This document shows positions 5,617-13,590 of a DNA stretch of 21,111 bases, in pieces. This stretch comes from an uncultured Pseudomonadota bacterium (GTDB lineage: Bacteria > Pseudomonadota > Alphaproteobacteria > Rs-D84): positions 1-21,111 of the forward strand of contig CAMVAB010000009.1 of assembly GCA_947165335.1 (NCBI GenBank). Reading direction: 5' to 3'. The translations under genes were made by a program, and so were the position numbers. Each line of letters begins with the position of its first letter. The first letter of the stretch is position 1. The notes under the pieces are model-generated. The model ran no database searches. It worked only from the letters and a program-made list of their open reading frames with translations, and was not told the DNA's origin.

Positions 5617-8600
5617 TTATTGTATTATAACTTCAACATTTTCGGTTAATTGTGCATCTTCAACTTCTTCTATGGTTAAGGATGCGCCAGCATTATATTT
5701 TACTTCTAGTTCCAAATTATTCATAGATGCTTCTGTTATATCTACGATGTTATCGCCATCAGCAATAGTTAAAGATTGTCCTGCAACCGATTCGGTTGTC
5801 GGTGTTGCCAGTGGGTAAATCACGATTACAGGCGTGCCTGCGGCGTATTGGTCGGTAAGCCACTGTTTCCAATCATTTGATGATGTAATATTATCGTATC
5901 TAAACCCTAGGTTTGTTCCGTGAAGCATTACAGAACCATCTGGCATAGACGCCCAAGTGCCAGAATGTCCAGCAAAATGCGTGCAAGGTATTGCCGTGAG
6001 GCTTCCGTTCGCATCTGATAATTGTAATGAAAATGTTGGGTATTCACTTGATTTATATACCCAGTTTTCTGTTCCGTCTAATACCTTTACCCCGACTTTT
6101 CTGGTGATGTCGCCCGACAGTATTTCCTGTTCGTCTTGATAATCACCCACCTTTAACAACATTTCCGCAAGTGCTGTGCCACCGTCAAAGTATGGTTCAT
6201 ATTCGGTTGCGGTTGTTCCGAGTTCTATTTGCAAATCTTTGACGTACATATTTTCCATTCCGTCATAATATGCACCGAAACCAATAACGGTTTTTCCTGC
6301 TGTGGATACCGCTGTCACATCTGTGTAATCTGAAAATGCGCCACGTGGATTTCCTTGGCTAGTTGTGCCATCAGAATAGAACCAACCGAGTGATAAATTA
6401 ACAGTGACACCTGTGCTAGTAGATTTTATTTTGCCAGATAATGTATATTGAGTATTTGGTTTTCCGTTAAAAACAACCTTATACGCTGGTGTCCAAATAC
6501 CAATTTCTGATGGATGCACAAAATAATAACTGCCATCTGGTTGTTCTACTCCAACATCAGCAATCCGAGAATGTGCGACATCAAAAAAGTTTTTTTGCAT
6601 AACTTTGATTGTTTCTCGAGTTCCATCCGTAATTAAATCATTGTATGGTTGATACACGTCTACATCTATTGTGGTTGTGCTATCATATACCATTACACGA
6701 AACGCATCGTGAATCTTTTGCCACGTTTCGGCATTGTTTGGATAAAAAACTAAATACTGTCTGTTATTTATTGCCAATTCGTATCTAGTAGGTGTGGATG
6801 CGCCAGTTAATAACCATGATACATTGCTTGTGCTAGCAGGGTCTTCCCCAACACCAAAATACAAACCAGATAAAGATTCAGTAGAACCAGTGCTGATTAT
6901 TTTAACAACAAAATTTGAAGTTGTTTCGCCAATATAAAAACAACCATAAATAGGGCTAGTCAAATCTGGTATACGTGTGTCGTCAAAGATGTTCGGACTT
7001 AATTTCAGCGCCCCATTATTACAGTTTATGTCTAACGGTTGCGTTGGTGTCGGTGTAGTATGCGAGGAAGATACCACTGTTGCTACTAAATCGCTCAAAC
7101 TGCCTGTTGCTGTCACAGGTGCCTTTAACAAAGTTTGTGCAGGTGTATTTTCAGTTGTTGCTGTTGCAAGCGGGTATACAATCATTACAGGTGTGCCGTT
7201 TGTATATTGGTCTGCAAGCCATTGTTTCCAAGTTGTTATATCTGTTATACCAGAAATGTTATCTGTAATATGTAAGAACATTACTTGGTTAGTGTCTGCG
7301 CCAAATCTTACACCGAGGGCGTCCCCAGAACTTAATACTTGGAAATGAGAACAAAATCCAGAACCATAATTCAAAACATCCATATCTGATATTTGCGCAC
7401 GAAAGCCTTGCCAATAGGTAATCCAATCTTCTGAACCGTCTAAAACTTTAATGCCAACATTACGTGTCACAACACCAGATAGTATTTCTTGGGTGTCTTT
7501 GTATGTTCCTGCTGCCAATAACATTTTGCAGTTCGCAACATTGCCGAGCGCATCCGTTACCGTTTCTTGCGTTCCGTCCGTATATAAACCGAAATAATAT
7601 GGTTCAAATGATGTTGCAGTTGTACCAAGTTCAATTTGTATGTCTTGCAACGTTAATGTTTGCGAACCATTACCATAATCTAATGCAAAACCAACAACAG
7701 TTTTATTTGCATCTGAGGTATATGTTCGATAGGTTAATGTTGTGTCCTGATACCTAGTTCTACTAACAGTTCCGTCACTATAAATAAATGCAATACCAAC
7801 TTCGTCTACGCCTGCCATTTGTTTTACAGAAAGCGTATATTGCGTATCTGTTTGACCAGCAAACGCAATCATATAATCAACAAAGTAAAGATGATATGGT
7901 GTTCCTAAAACAAAACCATTATTTTCTATTGTTATTGTTGGCGTTTCGTCTAATGGTATTTCCGTAGAAGTTGCACGTATTATTCTAACGGCATTATTTA
8001 TATCAAATAAATTTTTACCGTGTTGTCCATATTTTATTGCGCCATTATTGCATACAATATCAACAGGTGACGATGGTGTTGGTGTGCTTGCTTGTGCGCA
8101 TTTGCCTTCTGCTGTCACTGTGTCAATATAGATTTGTGGTATAAATTCTGTTCCGCCAAATGCTTTAAGGTATTGCAACCCATCTGCAATCGCATTTGGC
8201 AACGACAATGGTGCCACCCCACGAACAATAACTTCTTCATAACCACCTGCAATTAGTGCAAACATTCTAACACGATGTTTGTTGCCATTGCCGTCAATTA
8301 AATAAGCATAATTATATGTTTCTGATGTTGGTAATTCCAAAGTTCCAGAAGGTGTCGCTACTAATGTAACACGATGTTTTTCGCCTTCATCATCTTCTGC
8401 ATAAGCATTACTGGATGTTGGCGAGTCAAATAATTGCTGTGTTCCATTTAATTTAGCCGCCAAAGTTACTTTTACTTTCTGTCCGTCAATAGTCATATAT
8501 GCAGAATCTGCATTACTAGAGTTCTTATAATCTATGATTCCAGATAAGAATGTCGCCAGCATTACTTTGTGTTTTTTGCCATTAGCATCAACAACATAAC

Positions 8601-8727
8601 CAGAATCGTCATTGGCAGATATAGGTAATTCTAAATTGCCGTCTGGAACAGCAATCAGTTGAACCTTGTGTCCATCTACATAAGCATTGTTTGCATTTAC
8701 ACTATTTTTAAATTCTATATCTGCCAT
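5617..8727 (-). CDS. Repeat-built tail / appendage protein, 1036 aa
   Basis: The protein has two repeat systems. Residues ~13-160 hold five copies, about 32 residues apart, of a unit like AYVVDxNGxKHxVxLxAxxxG. Residues ~200-1000 contain two diverged copies of a long module with shared landmarks: PTPxxPxDIxCNNGAxK, KNLFD or KNFFD, NTQYTLSGK, LQIELGTTAT, QEILSG, VLDGxExW, WKQWLxDQY and IVYPLAT. The LQIELGTTAT and QYTL blocks resemble carbohydrate-binding-like beta domains of gut phage tail proteins. The GGAGT ribosome binding site overlaps the end of the upstream gene. It is likely a tail or head appendage that binds a cell-surface sugar; the exact role is inferred. Confidence 0.7.
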   Translation of the reverse strand: MADIEFKNSVNANNAYVDGHKVQLIAVPDGNLELPISANDDSGYVVDANGKKHKVMLATFLSGIIDYKNSSNADSAYMTIDGQKVKVTLAAKLNGTQQLFDSPTSSNAYAEDDEGEKHRVTLVATPSGTLELPTSETYNYAYLIDGNGNKHRVRMFALIAGGYEEVIVRGVAPLSLPNAIADGLQYLKAFGGTEFIPQIYIDTVTAEGKCAQASTPTPSSPVDIVCNNGAIKYGQHGKNLFDINNAVRIIRATSTEIPLDETPTITIENNGFVLGTPYHLYFVDYMIAFAGQTDTQYTLSVKQMAGVDEVGIAFIYSDGTVSRTRYQDTTLTYRTYTSDANKTVVGFALDYGNGSQTLTLQDIQIELGTTATSFEPYYFGLYTDGTQETVTDALGNVANCKMLLAAGTYKDTQEILSGVVTRNVGIKVLDGSEDWITYWQGFRAQISDMDVLNYGSGFCSHFQVLSSGDALGVRFGADTNQVMFLHITDNISGITDITTWKQWLADQYTNGTPVMIVYPLATATTENTPAQTLLKAPVTATGSLSDLVATVVSSSHTTPTPTQPLDINCNNGALKLSPNIFDDTRIPDLTSPIYGCFYIGETTSNFVVKIISTGSTESLSGLYFGVGEDPASTSNVSWLLTGASTPTRYELAINNRQYLVFYPNNAETWQKIHDAFRVMVYDSTTTIDVDVYQPYNDLITDGTRETIKVMQKNFFDVAHSRIADVGVEQPDGSYYFVHPSEIGIWTPAYKVVFNGKPNTQYTLSGKIKSTSTGVTVNLSLGWFYSDGTTSQGNPRGAFSDYTDVTAVSTAGKTVIGFGAYYDGMENMYVKDLQIELGTTATEYEPYFDGGTALAEMLLKVGDYQDEQEILSGDITRKVGVKVLDGTENWVYKSSEYPTFSLQLSDANGSLTAIPCTHFAGHSGTWASMPDGSVMLHGTNLGFRYDNITSSNDWKQWLTDQYAAGTPVIVIYPLATPTTESVAGQSLTIADGDNIVDITEASMNNLELEVKYNAGASLTIEEVEDAQLTENVEVIIQ

Positions 8728-8732
8728 TTTAT

Positions 8733-9506
8733 TTATACTCCATATTTTTTATGAAAGTTAGTTATAAAGTTTGGATTGGCTTTATTAAATGCGTTGACGT
8801 TTCCGGGCTTTTTGATAAGTTCTCTGAAAATATCAAGTGTAAGTCCTTCAATCTGGCTGAAAATAAAACCAAGGTTTTTGTGTTGTTCAAGCGCATCAAC
8901 AATCGCAGAAACATATTTCCGTTCTTGATGGAATTTCTGAACTTCTGGATCGTTTGCTTCTTTTTGCTTTTGTGCTATACGTTTTGCTTTAAACTCTGCC
9001 TGTATTTTAGCTGTGGCTTGTGTTTTCTTTTGGTATATTGCCCTGCGCATTAGAATCTTTTCATCGCGTGTCATTTTACGAACAAATACACCTTTCAAAA
9101 ACAATTCTTCTTCCCTGTTGATACCATATTTAGCCAAACGTGGTGTGAAAGCAGGTTGCGACAAATCCATTATTTTTTTGTCGTCTTTGCTTTCTTCTTG
9201 TGGGCTTTCACTTTCACTTGTTGTTCTATCTTCTCTATCTCCGCCATCGCATGTTTCAGAACAAAGTTTGCTATTATCTTGTTCATCTTGTTCTGCAACC
9301 ATACTATCGGTTTCAGATACAGTGGTATCTTCACTGCTTTTATCACTTTCACTTTGTTCGTTTTTTTGCAAGTATTCTTGTGCGTTTTGTTTTGCGAGTT
9401 CTTTTTGATCATCAGTTTCTGCTTTTTTTAATTGTTCTAATAATTCCGCTGCTGTTGCATCGGTTTTTGCTAAATTTCTAATAGTTAAATACCAGTTTAA
9501 TGCCAT
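8733..9506 (-). CDS. Hypothetical virion-region protein with an acidic central segment, 257 aa
   Basis: The protein has a short helical N-terminus (residues 1-48), a very acidic Ser/Glu/Asp-rich linker (~49-110), then a basic helical part rich in Lys/Arg/Gln (~125-195) and a folded-looking C-terminus ending HKKYGV. No enzymatic motif or membrane segment is present. A GGAG site overlaps the end of the preceding gene. Lying between putative scaffold and tail genes, it could be an assembly or internal protein, but it is not a recognisable major capsid protein, as it lacks an extended beta-rich core. Confidence 0.6.
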   Translation of the reverse strand: MALNWYLTIRNLAKTDATAAELLEQLKKAETDDQKELAKQNAQEYLQKNEQSESDKSSEDTTVSETDSMVAEQDEQDNSKLCSETCDGGDREDRTTSESESPQEESKDDKKIMDLSQPAFTPRLAKYGINREEELFLKGVFVRKMTRDEKILMRRAIYQKKTQATAKIQAEFKAKRIAQKQKEANDPEVQKFHQERKYVSAIVDALEQHKNLGFIFSQIEGLTLDIFRELIKKPGNVNAFNKANPNFITNFHKKYGV

Positions 9507-9507
9507 A

Positions 9508-9867
9508 TTAAACTCCTTGTGTTTGTTGTATTCTAGCCATTAGGGTTTCGTTTATATAATCTGGTTCAAATTCTGCTACACCAATTCTTTCTGCAAACAA
9601 TTTCTTTTGTTGTTCTTGAAATTCATGATATACAGCAATTTTTTCGTCTATTTCTGCTTCTGTAGTTGCTATGCTTGCATGGTTAGCCATAATGCTACCA
9701 ACACCAATACCTTCTTTGGTGTTAGTTAAAATAGCAATCTTGTAAAAAACGAAACCAGATGCATCTAATTCTGCTGTCTGAACAATACCGCAGGATTTCA
9801 CAAGGTCTTTACCCTGTTGTTTAAATGCCCATACTTCTTGTCCTAATTCAAATTTTTGTTTCATCAT
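9508..9867 (-). CDS. Hypothetical protein, 119 aa
   Basis: The frame opens with two consecutive ATG codons (9867 and 9864) after AAAGGC. The first half looks like a small beta-barrel (KFELGQEVWAFKQQGK, then SCGIVQTAEL and FVFYKIAI), of the kind seen in SH3-like or KOW-type folds. The second half is helical. No family is recognised with confidence. It lies within the head-gene cluster between putative scaffold and the 257-aa gene and is translated in the same operon. Confidence 0.6.
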   Translation of the reverse strand: MMKQKFELGQEVWAFKQQGKDLVKSCGIVQTAELDASGFVFYKIAILTNTKEGIGVGSIMANHASIATTEAEIDEKIAVYHEFQEQQKKLFAERIGVAEFEPDYINETLMARIQQTQGV

Positions 9868-9878
9868 ATTGTTGCCTT

Positions 9879-10646
9879 TTATTTGTTTTTGGTTAGTTCT
9901 TCTGCTCTTTCTTTCAGCATTTTATCTTGTTCTTCACGAGATGCTTTGTGGAAAGCACGATCCCATTCTGCTTGATTGAATTTAGGGTCAGAATGTATAA
10001 CAGGAATACGATTTCCCATTTGTGCTTGACGAATCTTGTTCAAAGATAATGCCCACAAAGAATTGGTTTCAAACAGTTTTTTATGCATTTCATATTCTGC
10101 ATCAGAATTACAGAAGTTTTTCAACCATGCTAATACATTTGTGTTCCATGCATTTATATCTGATACATCGCCAATCGCTTCTTGAACAGCAGCATTACGT
10201 TCAGACACTATTTTCTGTGCCATTTCTTCTTTTTTGGCAGCAGGTGTAAGATCTATTGCTTTGCTTTCAATCAGTTCATCTAAAACGAATCTGCGTATAT
10301 CATTGTTGCGTTCAACAGACAAGCCCTTTTCCAAAGACAGTTTATCCAGTTTTTCAAATACAGAATCTATCTTCTTTTTATTGTTTTCATCGGTAATAAA
10401 TTCGTCAAATTTACTATCTAAAACAAAATTCTTTCCGTATTCTTCAATCTTTTCTGGTGTTTGTTTCAGTTTAGATATTTGAGAGCGATAATATTTTTTA
10501 TCTTCTACAAGTTTTTTAATCTTGTCTGCATCAAAATCTCCATCATCGTTGCGGTATTCTGCTAATTCATCAGCAGGTGGCGCAGGTGGATTTTGTGGGT
10601 TTCCGTCTTGTGGCGGATTGTTTAATTTTGAATCATCGTCATTCAT
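9879..10646 (-). CDS. Putative scaffolding protein, 255 aa
   Basis: The N-terminus is Asn/Pro/Asp-rich and disordered (NNPPQDGNPQNPPAPPADE), followed by long charged helices (residues ~40-160) and a Lys/Glu-rich end. This low-complexity, helical, hydrophilic profile and its location two genes after the portal resemble podovirus scaffolding proteins that guide capsid shell assembly. No Pfam-defining residues can be checked by eye, so the call rests on composition and position. Its ATG overlaps the stop of the 83-aa gene (TAATG), which suggests coupled translation. Confidence 0.5.
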   Translation of the reverse strand: MNDDDSKLNNPPQDGNPQNPPAPPADELAEYRNDDGDFDADKIKKLVEDKKYYRSQISKLKQTPEKIEEYGKNFVLDSKFDEFITDENNKKKIDSVFEKLDKLSLEKGLSVERNNDIRRFVLDELIESKAIDLTPAAKKEEMAQKIVSERNAAVQEAIGDVSDINAWNTNVLAWLKNFCNSDAEYEMHKKLFETNSLWALSLNKIRQAQMGNRIPVIHSDPKFNQAEWDRAFHKASREEQDKMLKERAEELTKNK

Positions 10647-10897
10647 TATTTATCCTTTTTGTTGCTTTGTGGTTTGTTTGCCGATTCGCCTTGATTTATA
10701 AGAAAGTCAACTGCTTCTATTCTACCAAGGTATCTGTGCAGGTTTATTCCGTTTGGGTCACTCTGTGTTGGCACAGCAGTTTTCATTTGAGAAATGAACC
10801 TTTCACGAAAAATTCTTAATTGTTCCAAAACGATTTCTTGCCCTAGAGATGCAGCGATCTGATTTCGTTCTGTCAAGTGTTGTTCTGTTTCCATCAT
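10646..10897 (-). CDS. Hypothetical small helical protein, 83 aa
   Basis: The protein is short, helical and without cysteine: QIAASLGQEIVLEQLRIFRERF forms a long amphipathic stretch (split over residues ~12-34), then a Pro/Thr linker and a second helix (LGRIEAVDFLIN). Two ATG codons start the frame, and the Shine-Dalgarno is weak. It lies between portal and scaffold candidate with only 15 bp to the portal stop. A role in portal or head assembly is possible but unproven. Confidence 0.6.
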   Translation of the reverse strand: MMETEQHLTERNQIAASLGQEIVLEQLRIFRERFISQMKTAVPTQSDPNGINLHRYLGRIEAVDFLINQGESANKPQSNKKDK

Positions 10898-10912
10898 TGC
10901 TTTTTCTTTTGT

Positions 10913-12502
10913 TTATTGCGGTAGCCCTGTTTGTGGATTGTTTCCGTTTTTAAATGCTTCAACAGCCAGTTCTCGTGCAAATTGTGCTTGTTGTTTTGCT
11001 ATTTCTTGTTGTTGTTGTTGTTGTGCCAAGTTTTGCATGTTCTGTTCAATTTCTTCTTCTGGCAATATAATATCTTCTTCTATACGCAACAACTCTGCCA
11101 ATTTATTAGCATATTTAGGTTTGTTGACAGCCACAGCGGTCAAACTTCCGTCTGGTGTAGCAACATTAAACATATCTATCATAGTGGCAATTGCTTGAAT
11201 TTGTTCTGTGTTCTTAACAGCCGTAGATGCTAATGTAATACGTGCATTTTTAGCATAATCTTCCACAGGGAAATCTTCTGGATAAAAGTTAGGTATTTCT
11301 TTAAATTTCATCAACAACCAACGAACATCTTCTTCAAGCATATGTTGAGCAACAGCAACCATATTATTAGATACAGTGTTCAATCTGTTTGTTCTAGCAG
11401 CGATTTCTGTCGCTGTCATTTTTTGATTGGTCTGATTCGGTATTGTTTCAGCCAACATAACAGATTTAATATTCATTTCCATCTGCGCTTGATTCCATTG
11501 TTGTGTGTTTGGATCGTCGCCTAACGTCAATGGTGTTAATGATGGATTGTCTTTGCCTGTGGATTCTACTGGTATCAGTTCCATAGGTTTCATTTCTAAA
11601 CGATCATAATCTAATTGGTGGTTTTGGTTCACAAGCCACATTGGTGCTGCACGAAACATTAAACCGAACGTTGAATAATAACGCAAAGCATTTAATTGGT
11701 TTAATTCTGGCAATGCTTTAACACCAACACCAATTCCATAAGTAGAACCCGGTTTTCTTGTCCAGAAATCAGAACCGAAATCGCATGTAATACCACTGCG
11801 GTCAATCAACAATTCTTCGCCGTATGTTACATAATAGTGCCACAAACCATCATCATAGTTGTATATTGTTGACTCGTGCAATTCTATAACATCAGCTTTG
11901 TTAGATTCTGTTATAGGTGTTCCGTTTAATTTAAAATCTTTAGAATTTAATTCTGCGAAAGTATAAGGTATTTCTTCGCGTTTCATTTTTAAAGTGCGAT
12001 AATAACCATCTGTTTCGCCAGTAAATGCTCTTGTTAAAGCAACATCTTTGATAGGCACTGGAACACGATAGAATTTTTTATTAACCAAATCAAAAGTGCG
12101 AAAGCAAACTGTTGTTCCTGCAACCAAATCATAAGCTGATTCAAGATAATTTGATAAATTGCGTATAATGCAAGCATTGGCAGAACGTGTAACATTGGAA
12201 TCAAAAGCGCGTTGATCTGACGAATCGTCAAACCCACCAAATTCTGGCGCTTGAATCATAACAGATGTCTGTCCGTCAGAAGAAACTATGCGCTGGAATC
12301 TAGCAGCAAAGTTATCCGCTGCTTCACACCCAACATTTGTTAAAAGACGTGTGTTTTCCCAGTTATTTGGAATATTTTCGTCAATATAGAAAGAATCTCT
12401 ATTAGGCATTGTCATGCGAAATACAGAGTGATATAAAGAATCCCAGACAGTTTTATCTGCAATTGCTTTTTGAAACCTTGATTCTATTTCTTGAATATTC
12501 AT
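10913..12502 (-). CDS. Portal (head-tail connector) protein, podovirus type, 529 aa
   Basis: Length and sequence style match the Head-tail connector family of T7-like and related podoviruses. Recognisable parts include the N-terminal LYHSVFRMTMPNRD region, a GVGVKALPELNQLNALRYYS stem-like block near residue 260, FRAAPMW, and KMTATEIAARTNR around residue 360, the typical TATE-x-x-x-R motif of the portal helix. The C-terminus is Gln-rich and helical (QNLAQQQQQQEIAKQQ), usual for the portal crown. It forms the dodecameric vertex for DNA packaging. Its ATG overlaps the preceding stop (TAATG). Confidence 0.85.
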   Translation of the reverse strand: MNIQEIESRFQKAIADKTVWDSLYHSVFRMTMPNRDSFYIDENIPNNWENTRLLTNVGCEAADNFAARFQRIVSSDGQTSVMIQAPEFGGFDDSSDQRAFDSNVTRSANACIIRNLSNYLESAYDLVAGTTVCFRTFDLVNKKFYRVPVPIKDVALTRAFTGETDGYYRTLKMKREEIPYTFAELNSKDFKLNGTPITESNKADVIELHESTIYNYDDGLWHYYVTYGEELLIDRSGITCDFGSDFWTRKPGSTYGIGVGVKALPELNQLNALRYYSTFGLMFRAAPMWLVNQNHQLDYDRLEMKPMELIPVESTGKDNPSLTPLTLGDDPNTQQWNQAQMEMNIKSVMLAETIPNQTNQKMTATEIAARTNRLNTVSNNMVAVAQHMLEEDVRWLLMKFKEIPNFYPEDFPVEDYAKNARITLASTAVKNTEQIQAIATMIDMFNVATPDGSLTAVAVNKPKYANKLAELLRIEEDIILPEEEIEQNMQNLAQQQQQQEIAKQQAQFARELAVEAFKNGNNPQTGLPQ

Positions 12503-12780
12503 TATCCCAAATCTCCATATTTATCGTAATCTATTGTAGGGGAAGATACCCCAGAAAAAGAAGTGTTAGTAAGCCCAGAAACTGCGTTCATAAGTTGCAT
12601 GTTTTCACGTTTTTGTCTGTCTTCTTCAATTCTTTTTTGGCGATCAAGTTCTTTTCTTTGGTCTGCCAAGGAACTTCTTTGGATTTCAAGGGATTCACGA
12701 TTTGCTTTGGTTTGTTCAACCGCACTGTATGCACTTACTCCAACCATTGCTCCTACTGCTATCGCTGTTCCTGTTGCCAT
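12502..12780 (-). CDS. Small virion-region protein with hydrophobic N-terminus and coiled coil, 92 aa
   Basis: Residues 3-18 (TGTAIAVGAMVGVSAY) are small and hydrophobic, and residues ~23-62 form a charged coiled coil (SLADQRKELDRQKRIEEDRQ). The C-terminus is Ser/Thr/Gly-rich. Similar short proteins stand next to portal genes in some podoviruses and may be internal virion proteins that later enter the host membrane. This is a comparison by architecture only. The AAAAAGG site before the ATG lies in the end of the acetyltransferase gene. Confidence 0.6.
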   Translation of the reverse strand: MATGTAIAVGAMVGVSAYSAVEQTKANRESLEIQRSSLADQRKELDRQKRIEEDRQKRENMQLMNAVSGLTNTSFSGVSSPTIDYDKYGDLG

Positions 12781-12781
12781 T

Positions 12782-13171
12782 TTATACCTTTTTTATAAAA
12801 CCGGCTTGTGTGTAACCAAATTTTGTAAAGATTTTATTAAACTTTTCTTCTTTATAATTGGCTATACTGCCGCCGATAATTATTTCTTTTGAACCTTCTT
12901 TTATTGCTATTGTTTCAAGATTTTTTATCATAGTCAAGAATAAATTACTGCCACGATATTCTGGTTTTATATAAAATAAAACAACTTGTGTTCGCATTAT
13001 ACTGTCAACATCTTTTACTGTTGCCCACATCATAACACCACGATCATCATATTCTTTTATATTACATTGCATTGAAAATAGTTTTGCATAAGCAAATTGG
13101 TCTGGGTTAAAGTGCATATAGTCATCGCTGATTATAGGAAGCCATTTTTCAATTATGTTTTCTTTTGTCAT
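12782..13171 (-). CDS. GNAT-family N-acetyltransferase, 129 aa
   Basis: The central strand-turn-helix VVLFYIKPEYRGSNLFLTMI (residues ~63-82) carries the acetyl-CoA binding motif A: a beta strand, then P-E-Y-R-G-S-x-L-F, equivalent to the usual R/Q-x-x-G-x-G/A. The remaining order of strands (KEIIIGG) and the late FTKFGYTQAGFIKK segment with the conserved F-G-Y/F turn complete the fold. The substrate is unknown. Phages encode GNAT enzymes that modify host proteins or phage virion parts. It lies in the head operon, between a NinB-like gene and the small coiled-coil gene, with a GGAGT start overlapping the upstream stop. Confidence 0.75.
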   Translation of the reverse strand: MTKENIIEKWLPIISDDYMHFNPDQFAYAKLFSMQCNIKEYDDRGVMMWATVKDVDSIMRTQVVLFYIKPEYRGSNLFLTMIKNLETIAIKEGSKEIIIGGSIANYKEEKFNKIFTKFGYTQAGFIKKV

Positions 13172-13172
13172 A

Positions 13173-13589
13173 TTAATACTCCTGTAATAATGATTTTAAA
13201 TATGCTGAATCTGTTTGTAATATTTCCCATTCGCCATGTGTTTCTTCTACTAATGTCAATTGAATATAGTCAATAAACTTTGTAAATTCGCCAGTATCTA
13301 GTTTATGGGTAAATTCTACTCCGTATCGTGCCTTCCAGTATTCTTTAAGAATGTCGGTTCGCATCATCCAACGTTCGCACCCAGACGGAACAAAACCTGT
13401 TTCATGGTAAAATCGCACAAGCGCTACCATAATCGCCATAAGAAAACGATTTTGTTCGTTACTGCGTTTTTGTTTATGTGGCTTTATTTCAATATCCAAT
13501 CCGTTTTTAGATACAGGTAAAGCATATGCTATTTGGTTTTTAACCCAAATAATAATATCTGCTGGCGATGTTTCTGAATTAAAAAACAT
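13173..13589 (-). CDS. NinB-like recombination protein, 138 aa
   Basis: The motif KRSNEQNRFLMAIM (residues ~40-53) matches the R-S-x-x-Q-N-x-x-x-W/L-A signature of the NinB family, and the later DTGEFTKFIDYIQ matches the conserved C-terminal ‘M/T-x-x-E-F-x-x-x-I-x-x-I’ segment. NinB (lambda Orf) helps recombinases load on SSB-coated DNA. Length agrees with the family. It directly follows the large terminase gene, an unusual place but consistent with a link between recombination and packaging. The assignment is by motif only. Confidence 0.5.
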   Translation of the reverse strand: MFFNSETSPADIIIWVKNQIAYALPVSKNGLDIEIKPHKQKRSNEQNRFLMAIMVALVRFYHETGFVPSGCERWMMRTDILKEYWKARYGVEFTHKLDTGEFTKFIDYIQLTLVEETHGEWEILQTDSAYLKSLLQEY

Positions 13590-13590
13590 A

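Noticed and set aside
9013..9481. Several + strand and alternative - strand frames of 80-131 aa opposite the 257-aa gene
   Set aside because: They are shadows of the acidic Ser/Glu-rich segment, giving Ser/Leu/Phe-rich nonsense.
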